From Temnopleurus reevesii (lineage: Eukaryota; Echinodermata; Echinoidea; Temnopleuroida; Temnopleuridae): DNA of 17,342 nt. The translations under genes were made by a program, and so were the position numbers. Positions 10,339-17,342 of the stretch are shown here, piece by piece. The notes below the pieces were generated by a model. It was given only the letters and a program-made list of their open reading frames with translations, did not search any database and had not been told where the DNA came from. Numbering within the stretch: the first letter of the stretch is position 1; each line of letters begins with the position of its first letter. The stretch lies in NCBI GenBank assembly GCA_036244855.1, contig BQKZ01002858.1, positions 44,320 to 61,661 of the forward strand, in the 5' to 3' direction.

Positions 10339-11611
10339 GCTTTTTTCCTTGCGATTTCCAACACTGTATCTCGGTGTTGTCCTGTAAAGGAAATAAATTG
10401 TGACATTACAAAAGTTGTGACGTGCACCTAATCCTGCCACTTCTAAGTGGTATCATTTGTTGCTATGAGCGTTGCCTGTTGACATCGTTGTGAGCGGAAG
10501 GGACAAAAGGAATTGGACATTGAGGCATTCACAATAGCTAAATGCAAAAAAAAGAGAAGTTACCTTCCCTTTTATCAAATACATAGATGTCTACCAGGTG
10601 TTGCATCTCTTCAGTGAATAAGCTGGGAAGATGTCTTGTTTTTTAATCATGAAGCTATTGTGAAGGCTTGAATGATATTGCTTATTTTGTCCAAATCGTT
10701 TGTAACTTCTGCTCCCAGTGCATTAATCCAAGTACACACTCTTTTAAGAATATCATTTTTTCCCACAGTGGTTTGCAGCACTTATTTTTCAGGAGAGAGT
10801 TACAAGAAAATGAAAAAGGAACAAGATCACCGACATTCTACAGAGAGCCTTATTTAGGCATCCTTCATTTCGATATTCGGAATTCTTAACCTGTTCAGAA
10901 TAAGAATGTTTTGGAGTAACACTCTCTTTAAAATTGGCAATGTCAGACTCTGTTAAGTATAAATTTTGGAATGAAATTTCTTGACCATTTTCAGAAAGTA
11001 TACTGTAAAAAATTGATAGGAAAATTTATTTTCACACATTTACGCTGCTTCCAATTAAAAAAAAGGTGTTTTTAGTCCTTACAAAAGAAATTGGCATAAA
11101 TGGAAACACTACATCAAAGGAGACAATATAACACTGTCTATCTTTCTGTAAAAACCTGGAATATTTTCTCTAAAGTTCTAATTAAAATGAGTAGAACAAC
11201 ACAATGTAGTCAACTACCCTGAAAGCATAAAGTTAGGATAATGGTCGTAACTAGATTTATGATTTTGGATGTTAGGATTACAAAATTGTGCCAAGGGATA
11301 CCCATGTAGTGCTTTAACAATAGATGGTAAAGGCAAATATATGCATTCGATGCATTGCAAGAGAACTTGTTGCCATGCCAGATTCTCGCAACTCCCTCCC
11401 CATCCCTCTCATGTTGATTAAATAATGCATGAGAAGTGAGTGTGGACTGTGTGAAGTCCCCTTAAGCCCAGTTTGGCAAATGAAACCTCTGTACCTGACA
11501 GATATGTGCTTACAGTACCAGGTGCGTTGTAACATTCATCCGTTCATCAAGTAATGACTTGTACAAGCAGCAATTACTCTGTAAAGCAAACTTGACACAA
11601 AGTACATTCAT
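10339..11611 (+). repeat. Tandem duplication, unit 2 (1273 bp)
   Basis: This is the second copy of 9054-10337. The inverted pair is retained at 10525-10539 and 10653-10667 with one mismatch. Where unit 1 has longer open frames (for example minus 8859-9278, or plus 9494-9682), this copy has stops or shifts, which argues against coding function. The sequence then continues into unique DNA and the MITE at 11637. Confidence 0.9.
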
Positions 11612-11636
11612 ATAAGTATCATATATCATGGACAAA

Positions 11637-11812
11637 GTGGGTGTTGCTCAAAATCAACTGCAAATCAACTGCAACTTTGCAAATTAAAACGCATAATTTC
11701 ATTCGCGTGCGGTGTGCGCATTTAACAAGACGCGCATGAAACACTGATTTTGATTGGCGCGTTTCGATCATCTGCAACTTGCGATCAATTGCAACTTTTG
11801 AGCAACACCCCC
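11637..11812 (+). mobile_element. MITE copy 2, same family as 1807-1970
   Basis: This 176-bp element has the 13-bp terminal repeats with one mismatch on the left (GTGGGTGTTGCTC). TTA follows the right end at 11813-11815, while the left flank reads AAA, so the target duplication has decayed. Compared with copy 1 it has an extra internal 'atcaactgcaa' duplication near the left end. It has the same orientation as copy 1 and no coding capacity. Confidence 0.8.
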
Positions 11813-11815
11813 TTA

Positions 11816-12322
11816 ATATGCATAGACTACATAAATTTAAAAGAAATAAACATTGTTGGTAGCCGGTAACTTTAAGTCTATACATGCATTAGGTTTCAAA
11901 ATGATGATAGTATGCCTTGGATAAGGTTCTCAATACTTCAAAAAAAAAAAAAAGCGATGAAATTTGACATGCCAATATCAGATCGTAATGGCCTATTTTG
12001 CTAAATTACAATGTATACTACTCAAATATGGACATATGGAAGAACAAACAGTATTTGCATGGTACAGTTGGTAAAAAAAATGGCAGCATTTTTGTAGCTT
12101 AGAAACCTTTAGACTGTGTAGTCATACTGAAACATTCTGGAAACTTTCAGAGATAACAGCTTTTCAAGGGCTTTATCTTCTAACTTTAACTCAACTTAAA
12201 TCAATTCTGCTTCCATGGAATTCCACTTCACTTTCTTTAACATAGGATGGCTAAAAAGATGTAACTTAACCTCTCCTGGCTAAAGTTGGCTTCTACAGAC
12301 ATTGACTAAATTTTGATGGACT
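11816..12322. other. Intergenic DNA between MITEs
   Basis: I see no gene, only an A run at 11940-11953. The words 'tcaattctgctt' (12200-12211) and 'aagcagaatta' (12509-12519) lie inverted on either side of the next MITE, so that MITE may have landed inside an older palindromic repeat. Confidence 0.45.
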
Positions 12323-12325
12323 ATA

Positions 12326-12499
12326 GGGTGTTGCTCAAAAGTTGCAATTGATTGCAAGTTGCAGTTGATCGGAACGCGCCAATCAAAATCATTGTTTCAT
12401 GCGCGTCTTGTAGAAGGCGCATGCCGTGCGCGAATGAAAATGAGCGTTACAACTTGCAAAGTTGCAGTTGATTTGTAGTCGATTTTGAGCAACACCCCC
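12326..12499 (-). mobile_element. MITE copy 3, inverted orientation
   Basis: This 174-bp element is the reverse-complement arrangement of copies 1 and 2. It starts GGGTGTTGCTC, with two Gs lost from the terminal repeat, and ends GAGCAACACCCCC. TAA lies at 12500-12502, and ATA occupies the matching place on the left, consistent with a one-base-decayed 3-bp target duplication. Internally it shares the 'catgcgcgtcttg' and 'gttgcagttgat' words with the other copies. Confidence 0.8.
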
Positions 12500-12502
12500 T
12501 AA

Positions 12503-13140
12503 AGCTGCTTTAAGCAGAATTAAATGTAACTCTTTTAGATTTACCTTAGCTACCATGGAGCTTAACATTCATCGGACAATTCAGGCTTCCTTAGAATCTG
12601 ATTTAACTTTCCTGGACCAAGTCAATCTCATGGTCTTTACCTTAACTTTCGTTAAATAGGCGACACCTTTTTAATAGTTAATTGGTTGCGCAATGTACAA
12701 CTATTCATGCATAAACAACTTTAGTGACTAACAATAGCTTGCAAACAAACGAGATTGCACTTTTCTCACTGAACTTGTAACTATCACTACTAAATTCAGT
12801 CTATCATTCTTTGCTACTAGTATGGCAAGGGAAGATTAAAGCTCCGTTTTCCTCTCTTATTCACTGACTTACCTGCCTTGCACCAAGTGTTTGGAAAAAA
12901 ATAACCCTGAAAATCTATAAACCAAGTCAAATAACATTTCGAGACAGAAAAGATATGACATGAGACATCAGCTTGAGACACTAGTCAATTTCTGTACTTT
13001 GTTTCAACTTCATATGTATCTTGTACTCCTTCAAAGGAGAACCTGAAATATAAACCATCATTTTAGACTTCTTCCTGACTTCCATTATTCCAATTGAAAT
13101 AAAAGTTTCCTGTAAGATTCTCTTGAAGCACAGTGAAAAT
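12503..13140. other. Downstream flank of the minus-strand gene
   Basis: This stretch lies 3' of the JARID2-like stop codon (13367) on the minus strand. I find no AATAAA in minus sense between 13366 and about 12,680, only an ATTAAA at 12670-12675, so the end of the transcript is not defined. I see no other exon. The minus frame at 12981-13220 runs into the MITE fragment. Confidence 0.45.
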
Positions 13141-13201
13141 GCACATTTCGATTTACAACTGATTTGCAATGAACTACAACTTACTAATAGAGCAACATCC
13201 C
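13141..13201 (+). mobile_element. MITE fragment, right half of the same family
   Basis: The last ~60 bp match the right end of the 1807-1970 family loosely. They contain 'tttcgat', 'ttgcaat', 'caactta' and the end word GAGCAACATCCC, followed by TTA at 13202-13204. The left half is not recognisable. It lies within the likely 3' region of the minus-strand gene. Confidence 0.5.
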
Positions 13202-13366
13202 TTAAATACGGCTCCAACATTCAAAGATAAAACCTTTTGCGGTAACTTGCCCATACTTGGTGAAATGATGATCATGCCTGGTGTCTGCAGCATCCAGTAA
13301 TAATTTTCTTCAAGATGAGGATGAGACTAGCTCAGATGTATCTTATCTCTCAGCTTTCTTTCGCAA

Positions 13367-14701
13367 TCATGACTCGTGTGAAGTAGCGGTTGTAAGAACA
13401 CCTGAAGCAGTTGTTGGTGATGTTGAACATGGAGTGGCAGAAGAGACCTGCATCTCTGTAGTGGTGAGTGGCAATGATGTTGAAAGTGAATTTAGTGATG
13501 GTGGTTGATCTTGTGGTAGTGGTGGTGGCAATGATGTTGGACCATTGTTTGTTACTGAAAGATGAGGCAAGTTACTCTTAATTGATGTTGCATCGACCCC
13601 TGCTGACGTTGACACCTTTGTTGTTGTAGCAGAGGTTGGGTGTGTTGCTGAAGATGTCCTTGATTCTGTTGCCTTCGATGCTGATGCCTTTGTTGCAGCC
13701 GTGACTGAGAATGTTGCTGGTTTGTCTTTAGACTCTACCCTTGTTGTGTCTGTTGTTTGGTGCATTGCTGTCTTGGCTTTTGTTGTGGTTGCTTTAGTTG
13801 CAGCTGTTGTTTGAATTGTTGTTCCTGTGGCCTTTGACATTGTTCCCTTAATTGCAGTTGTTGGTGAGACTGTTACTGATGAAACTTTAGATGTTGTTGT
13901 CTTTGTTTCAACCGTAGGTGAGCTTGCCACTGATAAAGAATTAAAAGATGTTGCCTCTGTTGCAGCAGTAGTTGAGTGTATTGTTGATACAGAATTTAAT
14001 GTTACTGTCTTTGTCAAAGCAGTTGGTACTGATGTTTCTGGTATGACATTTGATGTTGTCGCAGCCATTGTTGTAGAGGGTGTGATGGTAGGGGCTTTTG
14101 AAGCTATTGCCATTGTTGCAGCGGTTGTTGGTTGTATTGCCAATGCTTCTTTTGATGTTGCATTTGAAGCAACTGTTGCTGGTTGTGTAAATGATGCCCC
14201 TTTTGATGTAACTTTTGTTGCAGCGGTTGTTGGTTGTATTACCGATGTTTCTTTTGATGTTGTTGCCTTTGAAGCAACTGTTGTTGGTTGTATTACCGAT
14301 GCTTCTTTTGATGTATCTTTTGTTGCAGCTGATGTTGATGGTGCTGTCGATGCTCCTTTTGATGTTGCCTTTGATACAGCTTTCGTTGGTTGTGTTGTTG
14401 ATACTAACTTTGAGGTAACCTTTGTTGCAGCTGATGTTGATGATGCTGGTGATGCTCCTTTTGATGCAACTTTAGTTGCAGCTGTTGTTGTTGCTGATAT
14501 TCCCTTCGATGCTATTACCTTTGTGGCGTCTGGTGTCGATGGTGTTGCTGATGCTCCTTTTGATGTTGCCTTTGAAGCGGCACCCGTGGACGGTGTTGCT
14601 GAGTTTCCTTTTGATGTCGTTGCCTTAGTTGCAGCTGTTGTTGAATGTGGTGATGTCACTCTATCCACGTGGTTGCAAGATCCTAGATCCCTGAGTTGGT
14701 T
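13367..14701 (-). CDS. JARID2-like protein, terminal exon: T/S/A/K-rich repeat tail
   Basis: This is the last coding exon, 444 codons plus a TGA stop at 13369-13367. The splice acceptor is a clean pyrimidine tract ending CAACAG just before 14701 and enters in phase 0, matching the preceding exon. It opens with NQLRDLGSCNHVDRV, which continues the 'RYSE' end of that exon much as 'YDEEQI' does in vertebrate JARID2 (from memory). From about residue 23 to 211 there are roughly eleven tandem units of 17-18 residues. The pattern is AATK.TSKGAS..PST, varying at K, G and P. The repeats then degrade, and a Pro-rich patch (SLPPPLPQDQPP) precedes the end. There is no signal peptide or membrane segment, and in this gene the tail is expected to be nuclear. 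It could otherwise be taken for a mucin-like domain. The open frame runs upstream through the acceptor to 14752 by chance. The repeats also keep an antisense frame open, which I do not call. Confidence 0.75.
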   Translation of the reverse strand, partial: NQLRDLGSCNHVDRVTSPHSTTAATKATTSKGNSATPSTGAASKATSKGASATPSTPDATKVIASKGISATTTAATKVASKGASPASSTSAATKVTSKLVSTTQPTKAVSKATSKGASTAPSTSAATKDTSKEASVIQPTTVASKATTSKETSVIQPTTAATKVTSKGASFTQPATVASNATSKEALAIQPTTAATMAIASKAPTITPSTTMAATTSNVIPETSVPTALTKTVTLNSVSTIHSTTAATEATSFNSLSVASSPTVETKTTTSKVSSVTVSPTTAIKGTMSKATGTTIQTTAATKATTTKAKTAMHQTTDTTRVESKDKPATFSVTAATKASASKATESRTSSATHPTSATTTKVSTSAGVDATSIKSNLPHLSVTNNGPTSLPPPLPQDQPPSLNSLSTSLPLTTTEMQVSSATPCSTSPTTASGVLTTATSHES

Positions 14702-15094
14702 CTGTTGAAATAAAGAGTTTTCAAAGACAATTAACTTTTGCATTGAACACAAAATAATTATACCAAACTAAGGCAGGTTAGAGTACTTCTCCATGATAAT
14801 TCAATTTCCATCATCTCGGTGGGAAAATTCAGCCAAAATATTGACCCAAAATATTGGCTACATTTCACTTGAATCAGCACAAGATTTTCCTGCATAATGG
14901 TGCACAGTATCACAAACAACCCACCATCTCCCAATTCGCTCATTGCTCTTTCATATACAGTTTTCTATACAACCAGCTGTCCGATATCATTTCTTTCGAG
15001 TTTTGAGAATTCAAAATGTTTCCTTAATGTTTGCTTTTCTTTCACCACCAAAGCCCCAAACTTAAGAAAGCCCCTTTAGATAACTACAACTTAC
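14702..15094 (-). other. Intron C-D of the JARID2-like gene
   Basis: This 393-bp intron begins GTAAGT and ends CAACAG on the minus strand, in phase 0. I see no repeat or further exon inside it. Confidence 0.75.
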
Positions 15095-15205
15095 TTCACT
15101 ATATCTGTAAAGAAGTTTGAAGTTCCTTGCAGACACCTTAGTCTTTGTGATCATCTGATATGCATGATGAAGGCAGTACACTCTGTCTTCTCTCTCACTC
15201 ACAAC
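15095..15205 (-). CDS. JARID2-like protein, exon with second half of C5HC2 zinc finger
   Basis: This exon has exactly 37 codons, phase 0 at both ends. The acceptor is TTAATTAG and the donor is GTAAGT, a perfect consensus. The translation starts VVSEREDRVYCLHHAYQM and ends NFKLLYRYSE. From memory, vertebrate JARID2 has 'VVQENENVVFCLECALRHV' followed by 'GLKLMYRYDEE' at this place, so the alignment runs almost without gaps and identifies the gene. The family usually has CLEC at the metal-binding site. Here it is CLHH, and the Cys before the LKLMYRY block is replaced by Ala, so metal coordination may differ. It acts with the CHVC...PC half on the previous exon. In vertebrates JARID2 is a chromatin protein that binds and guides Polycomb repressive complex 2 and lacks demethylase activity. 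Confidence 0.88.
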
Positions 15206-15745
15206 CTAATTAATAAAATTAAAGAGATTTAAAAAAAAATGTTAGTTTTTGTAATCACCTTTTTACATGATAACAACAATGCATAATATATTCTATTACA
15301 AACAAACTATACAATTGAAATTAAAAGAACAATAAGGTACAGGTAACTCTTGTGGGAGCAAAAAAAATCTCTTCGACTTACAACAAATTTGACTTATAAG
15401 AGGTAAATGACACAAGTTTTTAATGACTTGTTCAAAGACATCACATAAACTTTAGCAATTATTTGATTACTATGTATGAGACTTTGCTGAAGACTAAAAT
15501 AAGATAGATGTGTTGGGAAGCGAGAGAAAGAGAGTAGAAAAATAGCATGGTTGTTGGCAAACATGGCAGCTCTTATCAGAAGCATTCTGTATGTTTTGGA
15601 GGAGAGGAGTAATTCCTATTGTAGTTGTTAAAAATGTTGTTAAAAACAGAACGTATAAAGGGTTAAAAACCATTGGCTTTACCATCCTAGCCTTAATACC
15701 AGCGTGAAAGGATGAATTATTTGATCTAATGCCTTTTGACCTTAC
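15206..15745 (-). other. Intron B-C, splitting the zinc finger
   Basis: This 540-bp intron begins GTAAGG and ends TTAATTAG, in phase 0. Its 5' part contains a partial duplicate of the preceding exon (15536-15720), and the reading frame stays open from the exon across the donor down to a stop at 15494-15496. The 3' part is AT-rich. Confidence 0.7.
15536..15720 (-). pseudogene. Duplicated linker/zinc-finger exon, possibly alternative exon
   Basis: On the minus strand this repeats the 3' part of the exon at 15746-15926. First comes SSFHAGIKARM (linker, against SLQAGTKARS in the parent exon, offset 120). Then, 96 bp further on, comes NASDKSCHVCQQPCYFS (against HASDKGCHVCRQPCYLS, offset 213). The extra 96 bp begins GTAAAG and ends CATACAG (15587-15682), so it looks like a small phase-0 intron. 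Across 16 aligned zinc-finger codons, five differ silently and three change the residue, and all Cys and His are kept. The homologous downstream donor is missing (TCTACTCTC in place of ATG/GTAAGG), so as read it runs to a stop at 15494. It may be a decaying exon duplicate or an alternative terminal exon. Confidence 0.55.
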
Positions 15746-15926
15746 CATTGAGAGATAGCAGGGTTGTCGGCACACATGGCAGCCCTTGTCTGAAGCATGC
15801 TGGCTCCTAGCCTTGGTGCCAGCCTGTAAGGATGGGGCGTCTTCACACGTCTCTGAGTCTGCAAAGCATATGGAAGACTTGAGGCCTGCTGATACCAGCT
15901 GGTGTCGAAGACTAAGCTCTCCATCT
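15746..15926 (-). CDS. JARID2-like protein, exon with linker and first half of zinc finger
   Basis: This exon is 181 bp. Its first base completes the AG from the upstream exon to give Arg, followed by 60 codons. The acceptor has a strong tract (CCTTTCCCCCCTAATTGC, then ATTAACAG), and the donor is ATG/GTAAGG, phase 0. The translation begins DGELSLRHQLVSAGLKSS, which matches the vertebrate JARID2 stretch 'ELRQRRQLFEAGLHSS' (from memory), and ends KGCHVCRQPCYLSM, matching 'RRCQICQHLCYLSM'. The three Cys are the first ligands of the C5HC2-type finger, and the rest is on the next exon. The linker between the blocks (FADSETCEDAP and on) is not conserved. A second acceptor-like site (CCATCCTTACAG, just before 15823) lies inside the exon. 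Using it would shift the frame, so I take the upstream one. Confidence 0.88.
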
Positions 15927-15991
15927 CTGTTAATGCAATTAGGGGGGAAAGGATTCTATGTGTCATCTTCTTTCTTTTTCAAAAAGTGAAA

Positions 15992-16160
15992 GAGGTAATA
16001 GGAATTCAATGTTTATCTCTCAAGTGACCTGGGAAAATAGGAATTTAATAATCATCTCTTCGAGAAATGACCTGGGAAAATAAGAATTTAATAATCATCT
16101 CTTCGGGAAATGACCTGTGAAAATAAGAATTTAATAATCATCTCTTCAGGAAATGACAGG
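15992..16160 (+). repeat. 43-bp minisatellite
   Basis: The unit 'gacctgggaaaataagaatt' plus 'taataatcatctcttcgggaaat' starts at 16026, 16069, 16112 and 16155, exactly 43 bp apart. A diverged partial unit precedes it (from about 15992) and a truncated one ends it. Inner copies differ at only a few bases. It sits in an intron close to the acceptor of the exon at 15926. Confidence 0.9.
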
Positions 16161-16424
16161 GGGAAAACATCTCATGCTGTCATGCTTTCTTCTATGAGAA
16201 CACATTTGGTTCAGCTGTTTTGCCTTTTACATCCTAACCTAGTAAATGTTCAAGAATGCAGGTTTGCAATTTATGCCTATTTGCAACAAGCTTGTCTGTT
16301 GTAGTAACTGTTAGAGGTACCAATGACTGACAAATAAAGAATTTTAATTTGTTTTAAATCAATGAGAGCACATCTTCATTCATTATTGTTCATTCCTAAA
16401 TATATGAGACATTAGCCTTAATTC

Positions 16425-16452
16425 TTTTTTTTTAAATAAACATACTTTATTG
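16425..16452 (-). repeat. Possible retroposon 3' tail (AATAAA then A-run)
   Basis: On the minus strand an AATAAA (16451-16446) is followed about 12 bases later by nine As (16433-16425). This is the layout of a polyadenylated retrocopy or LINE/SINE end in the same orientation as the host gene. I cannot recognise the body of such an element upstream, and no target duplication is evident. Confidence 0.35.
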
Positions 16453-16993
16453 TTCATCTCAGAATAATGAATATAAGCATATTTACAAACATATAAACCT
16501 AGGATAAACACTGCGGGAGCAGAGTATACAAGGTATGAAATAAAAATTAAAAAAACAATAAAACTAAAAGTAACAAAATGAGTGAAAAACAATGTACAAC
16601 ATAACATAATTGTCAAATGATGTGACAGAGACATGAGAATGCAAATCTACGGTGGAACGATAAATTTTTTGAATAAATTGGAGATGCGAGAATTAGAACG
16701 GAATAGCCAGTAAATATATAAATTGCTACATTGTACTTAATTTGGTAAGAGATATGGGAACGTACGATAGTTGTGGTACTTAACTGTAACTTTTATATGA
16801 ATTCATACAGGTGAAAATGTTATTTCTTTTAGAAGTAACATAATCAAGACAATGATACACCATTTTAGGTCATGGCCTTGTTAACATATACATGTATTGT
16901 TATTTTTCTGAAAGTTTTATAGAATATGTAATTTAAGAAAAATATATATATATATACGAATGGATAAACAAGCACTGACAAAACATCTGTTAC

Positions 16994-17127
16994 CTGATTA
17001 GAATAAGCTTGGTCCGCAGATCCCTGAGGAGGCTTGGATTGATCTCCAAATTGGCAGCATTAGTAGTGAGGACACACAAGAGATGTTCCACTGAGAAAAG
17101 AGTCGGTTGTTTCAGCTTCTGACAGAT
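16994..17127 (-). CDS. JARID2-like protein, exon for post-JmjC helical segment
   Basis: This is the first exon of the gene visible here, and the 5' part of the gene lies beyond 17342. It is 134 bp: 44 codons plus AG, read ICQKLKQPTLFSVEHLLCVL and on to NPSLLRDLRTKLILI. The acceptor is TTGCTTTGTCACAG and the donor CAG/GTAACA, phase 2. The frame is closed by a TGA just upstream of the acceptor, which supports the boundary. FSVEHLL followed by SLLRDLR matches the vertebrate JARID2 segment 'FSMEKLL' followed by 'ALLDELR' (from memory), which lies between the JmjC domain and the zinc finger. The segment is probably helical, with Leu spaced as in helices. The phase-2 end joins exactly to the one extra base of the next exon. 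Confidence 0.82.
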
Positions 17128-17342
17128 CTGTGACAAAGCAACGTCTCACCAGGTTATTTCAAATATTATGATAAATAGTAGCCTACTATATTTTATAGCG
17201 AATATCGAGTACTTGCAAAGAACTTCAATTTGGAAAAATTAATGATTAAAATAATCTTATGTTACAAACAAAGCACAACGTGACTTGTGTAGACAAGGGA
17301 AAACTAATATGATAACCTCAAACCGGTTAAAAGCGAAATTAT
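17128..17342 (-). other. Intron upstream of first visible exon
   Basis: This is AT-rich minus-strand sequence ending in the acceptor TTGCTTTGTCACAG. I see no coding sequence up to the window edge, so the JmjC exons lie outside. Confidence 0.6.

Larger units (their letters stand above)
15927..16993 (-). other. Intron A-B of the JARID2-like gene
   Basis: This 1067-bp phase-2 intron begins GTAACA and ends ATTAACAG on the minus strand. It carries a 43-bp minisatellite near its 3' end and a possible retroposon tail in the middle. A short (TA)n run lies near 16943-16956. Confidence 0.75.

Noticed and set aside
11619..11885. 88-codon minus-strand frame
   Set aside because: It lies over MITE copy 2 and reads its inverted-repeat sequence.
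12981..13220. 79-codon minus-strand frame
   Set aside because: Its start runs through the MITE fragment at 13141-13201, and there is no splice or family support.
13281..13508. 75-codon plus-strand frame with acidic N-terminal part
   Set aside because: It begins with a non-ATG codon, overlaps the end of the minus-strand repeat exon and resembles no family.
13827..14708. 293-codon plus-strand open frame rich in Val, Ala, Phe and Asp
   Set aside because: It is the antisense reading of the repeat exon. The repeat codons simply lack stops in both senses, and the opposite strand has the splice sites and family continuity.
14702..14752. Extension of the repeat open frame to a start codon at 14752 or the ATG at 14743
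   Set aside because: The 14752 codon is TTG. The stretch contains a strong acceptor, and the splice phase matches the JARID2-like exon upstream, so this part is intron.
15742..15966. 74-codon minus-strand frame across the zinc-finger exon
   Set aside because: It is a shifted frame of the true exon. The JARID2-matching frame is the one that gives CHVCRQPCYLSM.

Overview
The window is AT-rich eukaryotic DNA with introns, GT/AG splice sites, many microsatellites, small inverted-repeat transposons and one N. It looks like a marine invertebrate, and the gene content plus repeat style suggest a deuterostome such as an echinoderm. That assignment is an inference. No prokaryotic features (ribosome binding sites, operons) are present.

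The only gene I can support is on the minus strand at the right-hand end. Four exons (17127-16994, 15926-15746, 15205-15095, 14701-13367) join with matching splice phases (2, 0, 0) into 586 continuous codons ending in a stop. They encode the C-terminal part of a JARID2-like (Jumonji, PRC2-associated) protein: the helical segment after the JmjC domain, a linker, and the C5HC2-type zinc finger split over two exons. The last exon is 444 codons of Thr/Ser/Ala/Lys-rich repeats. The JmjC, ARID and N-terminal parts must lie beyond the right edge.

Two things about this gene stand out. The C-terminal tail is far longer than the short Ser-rich tail of vertebrate JARID2 and is built from 17-18-residue tandem units. 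The intron inside the zinc finger also holds a second, partly decayed copy of the linker and first zinc-finger half, with mostly silent changes.

The other 13.3 kb is intergenic and repeat-dominated. From left to right it holds: plain AT-rich DNA; a 164-bp PIF/Harbinger-like MITE (1807-1970); GAT-rich simple repeats on opposite strands (2313-2497 and 2729-3161); a second MITE type (4237-4396); an inverted-repeat-bounded segment (4888-5136); a two-copy direct repeat (5298-5530); an A-rich tract (6090-6310); a degenerate tandem repeat (6731-7290); a 1.28-kb near-identical tandem duplication with an N exactly at its junction (9054-11611), which may be an assembly artefact; and two more full copies plus one fragment of the first MITE family (11637-13201).
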